From Spirosomataceae bacterium TFI 002 (GTDB lineage Bacteria > Bacteroidota > Bacteroidia > Cytophagales > Spirosomataceae), in the NCBI GenBank assembly GCA_900230115.1, contig LT907983.1, forward strand, positions 5,192,774 to 5,256,773: 64,000 bases of DNA, read 5' to 3'. This document shows positions 16,071-24,260 of the stretch, one piece after another. Positions within the stretch are counted from its first letter, which is position 1. Every line of letters starts with the position of its first letter. A model generated the notes under the pieces. That model was not told the DNA's origin and made no database searches. It worked only from the letters and a program-made list of their open reading frames with translations. The position numbers and the translations under genes were made by a program.

Positions 16071-19000
16071 TTAATAATTAAGCGTAGGACTTAGCCATTT
16101 TTCAGCTTCTTCCATTTCAATCCCTTTTCGCTTCACATAGTCTTCTACTTGATCCTTCTCTATCTTTCCTAAACCAAAGTACTTGCTTTCTTCGTGGGCA
16201 TAAAACATTCCGCTTACAGCTGATGCTGGTAACATGGCAAGGCTTTCTGTTAACTCAACACCAATTGCCTTCTCGGCATCTAGAAGCTTGAAAAGCTCTA
16301 CCTTAAGTGTATGATCAGGGCAAGCAGGATATCCAGGTGCTGGACGTATTCCTTTATACTTCTCTTTTATCAACTCTTCAGTATCTAAGTTTTCGTCCGT
16401 GTCGTATGCCCAATAATTGGTTCTAACTTGATGGTGTAGCAGTTCAGTAAATGCTTCTGCGAATCGATCTGCTAGAGCTTTTACCATTATGCTATTGTAA
16501 TCATCATGGTCTTTTAGGAATTCTTTTGCTCGTTCATCAGCTCCAAATATAGTCACTGCAAAACCTCCTAAGTAATCCTTTTTACCTGAGGACTTAGGTG
16601 CTATAAAGTCAGCCAAAGAAAGGTTAGGTATACCAGTTCCTTTCTGACCTTGTTGACGCAAGTGATGGAACTTCGCGATAGTTTTCTCTCGATTTTCAGT
16701 ATAGTGAGCATGATCGTGAGTCAAATGACTACATGAAGAAGTGTGTTCACCTTCTACTTTTTCAAACTCGTATATTTCTTGAATATCGTCTTCTGTAGTA
16801 TTCGCAGGCCAAAAACCAATAACTGCTCTTGCATCAAACCATTTTTCATTTATGATATTTTTGAGCATTGACTGAGCATCGTTGAAAAGCTTTTGAGCCT
16901 CTACTCCAACAACTTTATCTTCTAAAATTTTGGGATATCTACCATGTAAGTCCCAAGACTGGAAAAATGGTGTCCAATCAATATATGCTGATATTTCTCG
17001 TAAAGAATAGTTCTTAAACGATTTAGTACCTAAAAATGACGGTCTTCTAATTTCTTTGTTTCCCCAATCAATCTTCAGCTTATTTTCACGTGCTTTATCA
17101 ATTGAAATGTATTTTTTGATCGTTTGTCTTGCCGCGTATTCTTCTCGATATTGAGCATAATCTACTTTTAGTTTGGCAGCGTATGCGACTTTTTGTTCCT
17201 CACTTAATAGCGAACTAGCAACAGGCACCGACTTGGAAGCATCCAAAACATAAACTACTGGTCCAGAATAAAACTGATCAATCTTAACGGCAGTATGAAC
17301 TCTTGACGTCGTTGCTCCACCAATCAATAAAGGCATGGTCATTTTACGTTTTTCCATCTCCTTGGCTACGTACACCATTTCATCCAAAGAAGGTGTAATA
17401 AGCCCACTCAAGCCTATCATGTCCACTTCCTGCTTTATTGCTTCGTCAAGTATTTTCTCAGCAGGTACCATTACTCCTAGATCAATGATCTCAAAATTGT
17501 TACATGCTAATACAACTCCTACAATGTTTTTTCCAATATCATGGACATCACCTTTTACCGTTGCAAGTAAGATTTTACCGTTGTTTTTCGAGGTATTACC
17601 CGTTCTTCTTTTTTCTTCTTCAAGGTAAGGTAAGAGGTAAGCAACAGCCTTTTTCATAACTCTTGCAGACTTCACAACTTGTGGCAAAAACATCTTACCT
17701 GATCCAAATAAATCACCAACTACGTTCATTCCATCCATTAATGGACCTTCGATCACATGAAGTGGTTGATCATACTTTTGACGTGCTTCTTCAATATCTT
17801 CGTCTATAAATTCAATGATTCCTTTTACCAAGGCATGTTCAATTCTCTTTTCTAAAGGTTCATCTCTCCAAGCCTGCTTAGTCTTTTCTGATACTTCGTT
17901 TGTACCAATCAATCCTTCAGCAAAGTCCAATAATTGCTCAGTTGCATCATCTCTTCTGTTAAGAAGTACATCCTCTACTTTTTCAAGAAGATCTTTTGGA
18001 ATGGTGTCGTAAATCTCCAACATAGCGGGATTCACAATTCCCATGTCCATACCTGCTTGGCGTGCATGGTATAAAAAAGCAGTATGTATAGCTTCTCTTA
18101 CTTTGTTATTCCCTCTAAATGAAAATGACACATTACTTACCCCTCCACTCACATGAACATGAGGTAAGTTATCTTTAACCCATTTTGTACTTTCAAAAAA
18201 CGATACAGCGTTGATTCTATGTTCTTCTATTCCAGTAGCAACAGGGAAAATATTCAAGTCAAAAATGATGTCTTCAGGTGGGAAGTTTGCTTCATTAACA
18301 AGCAAATCGTAAGATCGCTTAGCAATTTCAATTCTTCGTGGAGTAGAATCAGCCTGACCATCTTCATCAAAAGCCATTACGATAACCGCAGCACCATACA
18401 TTCTTACAGTCTTGGCTTGTTTTATAAACTCTTCCTCTCCAGATTTTAGAGAAATAGAATTCACAATTCCTTTTCCTTGAATACATTTAAGTCCAGCTTC
18501 TATAATCTCCCATTTCGAAGAATCTACCATTACTGGAATTCGTGAGATATCTGGCTCTGCTGCCATTAAATTTAGAAAAGTAGTCATGGCTTCTACACCA
18601 TCCAACATTCCTTCATCCATATTGACATCAATTACGTTGGCACCACCTTCCACTTGGTCTAGTGCTACAGTAAGTGCTTCTTCAAAGTCCCTATTTTTGA
18701 TTAATCTCAAAAACTTTTTGGATCCAGTTACGTTTGTTCGTTCCCCAACATTTATAAAGCCAAGCTCTTTTGTTAATGAAAGAGGTTCAAGACCACTTAA
18801 GCGAAGCATTTGTGGTGGATTTGCCTTTTTTCTTGGCTCGTATTCTTTGGCAATTCTTGCAAACTCACGGATGTGATCGGGAGTAGTACCACAGCATCCA
18901 CCAAGTATATTTATATATCCTTCTTCTAAAAACTCTCGAACTTGCTCACCCATGTATTCGGGTGTTTCATCGTATTGACCCATTTCATTAGGTAAACCTG

Positions 19001-19826
19001 CATTAGGATATACGCTGACAAAACAAGTTGCTTTTTGAGACAATTCTGCCAAATATGGTTTCATCGCTCTTGCACCTAAAGCACAGTTAAGTCCAATAGA
19101 CAGGAGGTTACCATGGGAAACAGAATTATAAAAGGCTTCAGTAGTTTGACCTGTCAAAGTTCTTCCAGATGCGTCGGTAATTGTACCCGATATCATAATT
19201 GGAATATCAAAGTCAGGGTATGTTTTCCTTTTTTCTTCAATAATTAGTTGTGCTGCGAAAATAGAGGCTTTGCTATTCAGTGTATCTGTAGATGTTTCCA
19301 TCAAAAGCATATCCACACCACCATCTATAAGGGCTTCGGCTTGTTGTTTAAAAGCAACAACTAGTTCGTCAAAAGTTACAGCTCTAAAGCCTGGATTATT
19401 AACATCAGGAGATAGCGAAGCTAATTTTGTTGTTGGCCCCATTGATCCTGCTACAAAACGGGGCTTATCTGGATTGTTTTTTGTATACTCATCCGCTGCT
19501 CTTCTTGCAATAATGGCACTTTCATAATTAATTTCATAAACCAAATCCTCCATGTGATAATCAGCCATGGCGACAGTTGTTCCACTGAAAGTGTTCGTTT
19601 CTATGATATCTGCTCCGGCTTCAAGGTATTCCTTATGGATAGCTTCTATGATAGCTGGCTGAGTGAGAGACAATAAATCATTGTTTCCTTTAATATCATG
19701 AGGGTAGTCTTTGAAACGCTCTCCTCGGTAATCTTCGTCACTTAATTGATACCTTTGAATCATGGTACCCATGGCACCATCTAGAATTAAGATTCTCTTC
19801 TCTAATACTTCGGAAAGTTTGTTCAT
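16071..19826 (-). CDS. metH: cobalamin-dependent methionine synthase
   Basis: 1251 residues, full length for MetH. It transfers a methyl group from 5-methyltetrahydrofolate to homocysteine via methylcobalamin. Domains in order: homocysteine-binding (zinc cysteines in SIGLNCALG near 250 and LGGCCGTTP near 313), pterin-binding ([17 protein letters not shown] near 360), B12-binding with the lower-ligand His in [12 protein letters not shown] near 760, and the S-adenosylmethionine activation domain with [15 protein letters not shown] near 1180. An unusual His/Cys-rich insert lies near residues 1025-1045, with [15 protein letters not shown]. The gene is divergent from an Lrp-type regulator, has a good -7 element 26 bp upstream and a strong terminator. 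No cobalamin riboswitch fits in the short 143-bp upstream region. Confidence 0.97.
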   Translation of the reverse strand: MNKLSEVLEKRILILDGAMGTMIQRYQLSDEDYRGERFKDYPHDIKGNNDLLSLTQPAIIEAIHKEYLEAGADIIETNTFSGTTVAMADYHMEDLVYEINYESAIIARRAADEYTKNNPDKPRFVAGSMGPTTKLASLSPDVNNPGFRAVTFDELVVAFKQQAEALIDGGVDMLLMETSTDTLNSKASIFAAQLIIEEKRKTYPDFDIPIMISGTITDASGRTLTGQTTEAFYNSVSHGNLLSIGLNCALGARAMKPYLAELSQKATCFVSVYPNAGLPNEMGQYDETPEYMGEQVREFLEEGYINILGGCCGTTPDHIREFARIAKEYEPRKKANPPQMLRLSGLEPLSLTKELGFINVGERTNVTGSKKFLRLIKNRDFEEALTVALDQVEGGANVIDVNMDEGMLDGVEAMTTFLNLMAAEPDISRIPVMVDSSKWEIIEAGLKCIQGKGIVNSISLKSGEEEFIKQAKTVRMYGAAVIVMAFDEDGQADSTPRRIEIAKRSYDLLVNEANFPPEDIIFDLNIFPVATGIEEHRINAVSFFESTKWVKDNLPHVHVSGGVSNVSFSFRGNNKVREAIHTAFLYHARQAGMDMGIVNPAMLEIYDTIPKDLLEKVEDVLLNRRDDATEQLLDFAEGLIGTNEVSEKTKQAWRDEPLEKRIEHALVKGIIEFIDEDIEEARQKYDQPLHVIEGPLMDGMNVVGDLFGSGKMFLPQVVKSARVMKKAVAYLLPYLEEEKRRTGNTSKNNGKILLATVKGDVHDIGKNIVGVVLACNNFEIIDLGVMVPAEKILDEAIKQEVDMIGLSGLITPSLDEMVYVAKEMEKRKMTMPLLIGGATTSRVHTAVKIDQFYSGPVVYVLDASKSVPVASSLLSEEQKVAYAAKLKVDYAQYREEYAARQTIKKYISIDKARENKLKIDWGNKEIRRPSFLGTKSFKNYSLREISAYIDWTPFFQSWDLHGRYPKILEDKVVGVEAQKLFNDAQSMLKNIINEKWFDARAVIGFWPANTTEDDIQEIYEFEKVEGEHTSSCSHLTHDHAHYTENREKTIAKFHHLRQQGQKGTGIPNLSLADFIAPKSSGKKDYLGGFAVTIFGADERAKEFLKDHDDYNSIMVKALADRFAEAFTELLHHQVRTNYWAYDTDENLDTEELIKEKYKGIRPAPGYPACPDHTLKVELFKLLDAEKAIGVELTESLAMLPASAVSGMFYAHEESKYFGLGKIEKDQVEDYVKRKGIEMEEAEKWLSPTLNY

Positions 19827-19852
19827 TTGTCAGACTTGGTAATATTTACTTG

Positions 19853-19860
19853 CAAATATA
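19853..19860 (-). promoter_or_regulatory. -7 promoter element of metH
   Basis: Reads TATATTTG on the minus strand, a full TAnnTTTG match 26 bp upstream of the metH ATG. The leftmost TAGATAA half-site of the regulator region lies directly behind it, so a bound regulator would contact RNA polymerase here. Confidence 0.6.
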
Positions 19861-19867
19861 AGTTTTG

Positions 19868-19946
19868 TAGATAAAATACGAAGTGTTTATCCTAATAAAT
19901 AGATAAATTATCTATAATTATTCGCTTATGTAGATAATAATATCTA
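19868..19946. promoter_or_regulatory. phased TAGATAA operator array between metH and the Lrp gene
   Basis: Three related sites: a half-site TAGATAAAA from 19868, a 15-bp palindrome TAGATAAATTATCTA at 19900-19914, and TAGATAATAATATCTA at 19931-19946. Their centres are about 32 bp apart, i.e. three DNA turns. Lrp/AsnC proteins form octamers that wrap phased sites, so this array fits control of both divergent genes. Confidence 0.65.
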
Positions 19947-19969
19947 AAATTGAACCAAAATTACTGCTT

Positions 19970-20440
19970 ATGCTAAAACTTGACATTACCGATAGAGATA
20001 TTTTGAAGTTTCTTCAAGAAGATGCCAAACTAACCACCAAAGAATTGGCCGGTAGATTGAATCTTTCTCCTACTCCTGTATATGAGAGAGTAAAACGTCT
20101 CGAAAATGAAGGTGTAATAAAAAAATATATTGCACTGGTAGATAGAGAGAAGGTAGGCAAAGACCTAATGGTTTTGTGCAATATTCGTCTCAAAGAGCAC
20201 GAAAAAGAGGCCGGAATTAAGTTCGTTTCTGCAATTTTAACATTTGAAGAAGTAATAGAATGCCTAAATATCTCAGGTGATTATGACTTCCAGCTTAAAG
20301 TTGTGGTAGACGATATGAGGTCTTATCAGTCCTTTATAATGAACAAATTGGCCTCTCTGGAAAATATAGGAAGTACTCAAAGTATTTTCGTAATGGGCGA
20401 AATAAAGAACGAGATTTCATATATTCCAAGTGAATCTTAG
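19970..20440 (+). CDS. Lrp/AsnC-family transcriptional regulator
   Basis: 156 residues. The N-terminal winged helix-turn-helix contains ILKFLQEDAKLTTKELAGRLNLSPTPVYERVKRLENEGVI-type spacing (given in part: TTKELAGRLNLSPTPVYERV). The C-terminal RAM/AsnC ligand-binding domain includes ISGDYDFQLKVVV near residue 100. Such proteins respond to amino acids. Its divergence from metH, with phased palindromes in between, makes methionine, or a metabolite of that pathway, the likely ligand and metH the likely target (inference). A near-match -7 element TAAAATTG lies 18 bp upstream of the start, overlapping the rightmost palindrome, so autoregulation is expected. Confidence 0.88.
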   Translation: MLKLDITDRDILKFLQEDAKLTTKELAGRLNLSPTPVYERVKRLENEGVIKKYIALVDREKVGKDLMVLCNIRLKEHEKEAGIKFVSAILTFEEVIECLNISGDYDFQLKVVVDDMRSYQSFIMNKLASLENIGSTQSIFVMGEIKNEISYIPSES

Positions 20441-20497
20441 GCTTTTTATTGACTAACACTCCAATTATGTAAATTTATATCCCAACTTTGTATTTCT

Positions 20498-20893
20498 ATG
20501 GATATACACGTAAGCAATCTTCCTTTTAAAATTACTGATGAACAACTCATTGCTCTTTTTGCTAAATATGGCAAAGTGGAATCGGTGAACATCATAGTAG
20601 ACAGACGAACTAAGCTCAAAAAGGGTTTTGGTTTTGTTAAAATGCCTAAAGCAAGTGAAGCTCAATTAGCTGTATCAAAGCTTAATGGTGTTGAAATAAT
20701 GGAACGCCAGCTAAAATGCGAATTTGTAAAGCCAAAAGGTAACGTACAATATTCGATATCTAAAAGTGGAAAGCAATTCTTCAAGAAAAAGGCAAAACGC
20801 AAAGATGATGTGATTGTATATGGCGATCAACCAAAGGAAGATCCCAAACCAAGGAAAAAGAGGAGAGGAGCAGGAAGAGGTACAACTTATTAA
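20498..20893 (+). CDS. RRM RNA-binding protein
   Basis: 131 residues: one RNA recognition motif (residues 1-78) with RNP2 as IHVSNL and RNP1 as KGFGFVKM, then a strongly basic, disordered tail with KKKAKRKDD and KPRKKRRGAGRG. Small RRM proteins of this type are common in Bacteroidota and cyanobacteria and are presumed RNA chaperones or post-transcriptional regulators. Only 6 bp separate it from the DEAD-box helicase gene. An RRM protein and a helicase made from one transcript suggest a shared RNA-remodelling role, possibly during cold or ribosome assembly stress (inference). Confidence 0.88.
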   Translation: MDIHVSNLPFKITDEQLIALFAKYGKVESVNIIVDRRTKLKKGFGFVKMPKASEAQLAVSKLNGVEIMERQLKCEFVKPKGNVQYSISKSGKQFFKKKAKRKDDVIVYGDQPKEDPKPRKKRRGAGRGTTY

Positions 20894-20899
20894 GCCCTT

Positions 20900-22138
20900 A
20901 TGAGATTTGAAAAATATAGGATAAACAGTCAGTTAAAAGAGAACCTTGCGGAATTAGGTTTTCATAAAACTACAGATATTCAGTTTAGAGCCCTTCCTCC
21001 TATACTTAAAGGGGAAGATTTGCTAGCAATTGCACAAACGGGAACCGGTAAAACAGCAGCTTTTGCTATTCCCATGATAGAACTAGCTACCAAAAATAAA
21101 TTAAAAGAGGTTTTTGGGGTAGTTTTAGTACCCACGCATGAGCTTGCTTTACAAATAGAAAAGGTATTTCATTCGCTAGCCAAAAAGATTCCTTTAAAGA
21201 TAATGGCGATTATAGGTGGTGATGATCAAGAGCCACAGATTTTGGCATTACAGAAAGGCTTAGATATTATCATAGCTACACCAGGGAGATTGTTTGACTT
21301 GAAAAGTCAAGGGCACTTGAGTCTAAATCATTTAAAAATGCTTGTGCTAGATGAGGCTGATCATATGTTAGCCATGGGTTTCATTAAAGACATTAGAGAC
21401 CTTCAAAGATTCATTCCAGAAAACAGACAAACACTTTTCTTTTCTGCTACGATCAATCCTGAGATTAAGAAAATTGCTTATTCTTTAGTACGAAATGCCG
21501 TAAGGATTCAAGTTTCGCCGAAAAATCCAGTTTCTAAAAATGTGAACCATTATCTCATGAATGTTGAAATGGACCACAAACGGTTTTTCCTTGAGCGTTT
21601 TTTGAAAGAAAACGAAGAAAGTAAAGTATTGGTTTTCGTTCGTACCAAAGTTAGAGCAGAAAGGGTTAAGTCTGCGATGGATAGGGTAGGAATAGAAACA
21701 AGGACTATACACAGTGACAAAGAGCAGCAGGATAGAAAAGTCATTATGCGAGATTTTTCAAATGGTACTTTTAAAGTTATGATCGCTACTGATGTAAGTT
21801 CTAGAGGAGTGGATATTCCTAATGTTGACTTTGTTATCAACTATGATTTACCTACTGAGGCTGAGAATTATGTACACCGAGTAGGTCGTACTGGTCGCGG
21901 GAGAATGAAGGGTAAGGCTATATCTTTTTGTAGTCAGGAAGAAAATCTACAGCTAGAAGAAATAGAGGAATACTTAGGAAAGAGTATAGAAGAGGTTTCT
22001 TTTTCAAAGCAAGAATACGAAGAAACTCTCCTGTTCTCGGAGGATCAAAAGGAGATTAGCTTCAAAGACATTAAAAAAGAATTAATGCTAGAGGAAATTC
22101 AAGCTAGCAAGAGAAGAAAGAAAAAGAGGAAAAAGTAA
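20900..22138 (+). CDS. DEAD-box ATP-dependent RNA helicase
   Basis: 412 residues with the complete motif set: Q motif in TTDIQFRALP near 23, motif I AQTGTGKTAAF near 44, Ia PTHELALQ, Ib TPGRLFDL, II LDEADHM near 151, III FSATIN near 184, IV VLVFVRT, V ATDVSSRGVDIP and VI HRVGRTGRGR near 330. It belongs to the RhlE-like group by motif style, but a specific name is not justified. The C-terminal tail is lysine/arginine-rich and its codons form the left arm of the palindromic terminator. It shares an operon with the RRM gene. Confidence 0.92.
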   Translation: MRFEKYRINSQLKENLAELGFHKTTDIQFRALPPILKGEDLLAIAQTGTGKTAAFAIPMIELATKNKLKEVFGVVLVPTHELALQIEKVFHSLAKKIPLKIMAIIGGDDQEPQILALQKGLDIIIATPGRLFDLKSQGHLSLNHLKMLVLDEADHMLAMGFIKDIRDLQRFIPENRQTLFFSATINPEIKKIAYSLVRNAVRIQVSPKNPVSKNVNHYLMNVEMDHKRFFLERFLKENEESKVLVFVRTKVRAERVKSAMDRVGIETRTIHSDKEQQDRKVIMRDFSNGTFKVMIATDVSSRGVDIPNVDFVINYDLPTEAENYVHRVGRTGRGRMKGKAISFCSQEENLQLEEIEEYLGKSIEEVSFSKQEYEETLLFSEDQKEISFKDIKKELMLEEIQASKRRKKKRKK

Positions 22139-22156
22139 TATTACTTTTTCCTCTTT
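22123..22156. terminator. perfect 34-bp palindrome, bidirectional terminator
   Basis: Bases 22123-22139 are the exact reverse complement of 22140-22156, with A-rich left and T-rich right ends. It covers the helicase stop codon and its last codons and sits between two converging genes. It can serve as an intrinsic terminator on both strands. Three AAATAAATTC-like direct repeats follow on the right. Confidence 0.7.
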
Positions 22157-22193
22157 CAAATAAATTCAAATAAATTCAAATGAATTTCAAGCT

Positions 22194-23060
22194 CTATTGA
22201 ACTTCTACAACTTCAACCTCAAACTTTAAAGGTGTGTAAGGAGCAATTGAATTTCCTTGACCAGTAGTACCATATCCAAGAGATGATGGGAAAGTGACAA
22301 CAGCTTTTTCGCCTTTACGAAGTAGCAACAAGCCCTCTTCAAAACCTTTAATAACCCCGTTGTTTCCAATTGAAACATCGATCGTTCCACTGTCGAATAC
22401 GGAACCAGACATAAACGAACCTTTATAATTCACTTTTACTAGTTTGTTACCCAATACTGGTGTTCCTTCTGGAACTACGGTTAGAAAGTTAGCTCTTAGG
22501 CCAGTTGAAGTCGTAGTGTCAGGCACTATATCGTTGGCAGAATAGTAATCATCGATTTGCTCTGTTTCATTGTAAATCTTAGGAATTTCCATCTCCAAAA
22601 TAATAGGCTCCCAGGGGCTAAGTCCAGTTATAGGCTGATCTTGGTAAGCTAAAGTGGAAGGAATGTAGAAAGTGGCTTTCTCTCCTTCTTTTAGAAGTAG
22701 CATGGAGTAAAAGAACCCTTCAAAAGCTTGAGAAGAATAAAAGTTTACTCGGGCAGAATCTTCCAAAGTTGATTTTAAAACTTCTTTTCCACCCAATGTT
22801 TTCAGTGTAAATACAATGCCAACTACAAATTGCTCATTCATCACTCGTCCATCAGGAACTTCTAACGTCTTTTTGTAGTAAACACCTGATACATCTTTAA
22901 CAAGACCAAGATTTTGATCAGTGTTTAATTTTTCAATAGTTGCCTCATCTTTTTCCTTATATTTAGCTATATTTTTAGAAAACTCATCATTCAGACATGA
23001 GTTTAAAAATAATGGTAAAGTAATAAGAAGTGTAAGCTTAATCAGTTTTTGCATAATCAA
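22194..23060 (-). CDS. FKBP-type peptidyl-prolyl isomerase lipoprotein
   Basis: 288 residues. The signal peptide ends in the lipobox LNSC, so it is lipid-anchored. The C-terminal domain (about 185-288) is an FKBP: VKVNYKGSFMSGSVFDSG, then VIKGFEEGLLLLRKGEKA and the proline-loop LGYGTTGQG. The N-terminal half (about 55-165) is a second, diverged FKBP-like module with SMLLLKEGEKATFYIPSTLAY. Only the C-terminal copy keeps Tyr, Phe-Asp and Tyr at the positions used for catalysis in FKBPs. It likely assists folding of exported proteins. A paralogue lies next to it in the same direction, so this is a tandem duplication. Confidence 0.85.
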   Translation of the reverse strand: MIMQKLIKLTLLITLPLFLNSCLNDEFSKNIAKYKEKDEATIEKLNTDQNLGLVKDVSGVYYKKTLEVPDGRVMNEQFVVGIVFTLKTLGGKEVLKSTLEDSARVNFYSSQAFEGFFYSMLLLKEGEKATFYIPSTLAYQDQPITGLSPWEPIILEMEIPKIYNETEQIDDYYSANDIVPDTTTSTGLRANFLTVVPEGTPVLGNKLVKVNYKGSFMSGSVFDSGTIDVSIGNNGVIKGFEEGLLLLRKGEKAVVTFPSSLGYGTTGQGNSIAPYTPLKFEVEVVEVQ

Positions 23061-23379
23061 TTTTCTGTTCTTTATTTAATAACGTTTAGAAGACCCCGAA
23101 CTGCGAATTTTAGTTGTGAAATGTCACAAATAAATTCAAATTAAAACTCTTTGCTTGTTTTGGTATTGATAAAATAGAGCTTTGAGATAGGCAGAATGCA
23201 TATATAATTCCCTGAGAAATAAGCTTATGAGCTTAATGTAGTCAATTACATAAAAGCATGAACATTATTCTATCTTTTGAATTTGGTTCGCAATTTAAAC
23301 CCCAAAATTTATTTGATCCGATTTCGGGATATGTCATCACATACCCCGATTGGGACCCATCAATAAAGAGATGATAAAA
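23061..23379. other. 319-bp gap between the two FKBP genes
   Basis: No gene seen. A hairpin at 23321-23350 (TTCGGGATATGT with ACATACCCCGAT, 10 of 12 paired, 4-nt loop) sits about 30 bp past the stop of the second FKBP gene at 23380 and could be its weak terminator. The right part presumably holds the promoter of the other FKBP gene. Confidence 0.4.
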
Positions 23380-24252
23380 TTACTTATTGTTAATAGCTGT
23401 AAGTTCGATTTCAAATTTTAGTGGTGAATGAGGTGGAATAGTTTGTCCGCTACCTGTAACACCATAACCAAGAATTGAAGGAAACACGAACTCAGCTTTT
23501 TCTCCTACTTTCATAAGTAGAATAGCTTCTTCAAAACCAACAATTAAAGATTTTTCTCCTAGTGCGACATCAAAGTTACCACTGTCGAATATAGTTCCTG
23601 ATAATAGCGATCCTGTGTATCTTACAGAAACGTTCTTCTTTCCTGCTGCCGGCTCACCGCCTTGCACTTCTGTAAGGAATACAGCTCGTAAGCCTTCAAA
23701 AGTTGTAGTATCGGGCTGTACGTTGATCTTTTCAAAATATGCTACAATTTGCTCTTCTTCATTATAAATTTTTGGAACCTCCATTTCAAGAATAACAGGC
23801 TCCCAAGCATCTAAGCCAGAGATTGGTTGATCCTGATATGCTAAGGTAGAGGGAATATAAAACACTCCTTTCTCTCCTTCTTTTAATAATACCAAGGAGT
23901 TATAAAAACCTTGGAAAGACTGGGTGGTATAAAAGTTAACTAAAATAGAGTCTGCACTTGTAGCTTTCAAAAGGACTTCGCCTTCAAAGGTTTTCAATGT
24001 GTAAACAATATTGACAACAAAAGTTTCATTCAATATTCTCCCAGTTGGAGACTCTTTTGTTTTCTTGTAATAAACTCCAGTTTCATCTTTTATTAGCCCA
24101 AGGGCTTGTTCCGAATTCAATTTTTCAATTTTGGCTTCATCTATTTCAGTGTACTTAGCAATGTTACTCGCCACCTCACTTTTAACACATGAATTAAGTA
24201 GAAGGGGAAGGCTTACTAAGAATCCAAACTTTAATAGCATTTTCATAAACAA
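23380..24252 (-). CDS. FKBP-type peptidyl-prolyl isomerase lipoprotein, paralogue
   Basis: 290 residues, collinear with the gene at 22194. Signal peptide with lipobox LNSC, a degenerate N-terminal FKBP-like module (SLVLLKEGEKGVFYIPSTLAY) and a C-terminal FKBP (VSVRYTGSLLSGTIFDSG, LIVGFEEAILLMKVGEKA, LGYGVTGSGQ). The shared N-terminal segment NIAKYTEIDEAKIEKLN corresponds to NIAKYKEKDEATIEKLN in the other copy. It starts 8 bp after the stop of the outer-membrane barrel gene, so its expression is probably tied to that gene, and it may serve in barrel biogenesis (inference). Confidence 0.85.
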   Translation of the reverse strand: MFMKMLLKFGFLVSLPLLLNSCVKSEVASNIAKYTEIDEAKIEKLNSEQALGLIKDETGVYYKKTKESPTGRILNETFVVNIVYTLKTFEGEVLLKATSADSILVNFYTTQSFQGFYNSLVLLKEGEKGVFYIPSTLAYQDQPISGLDAWEPVILEMEVPKIYNEEEQIVAYFEKINVQPDTTTFEGLRAVFLTEVQGGEPAAGKKNVSVRYTGSLLSGTIFDSGNFDVALGEKSLIVGFEEAILLMKVGEKAEFVFPSILGYGVTGSGQTIPPHSPLKFEIELTAINNK

Positions 24253-24260
24253 ATCGGTCT

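Noticed and set aside
19827-19969. Cobalamin or SAM riboswitch before metH
   Set aside because: Only 143 bp separate the two divergent starts, and most of that is promoter and palindromes. There is no room for a cobalamin aptamer and no SAM-type core is visible.
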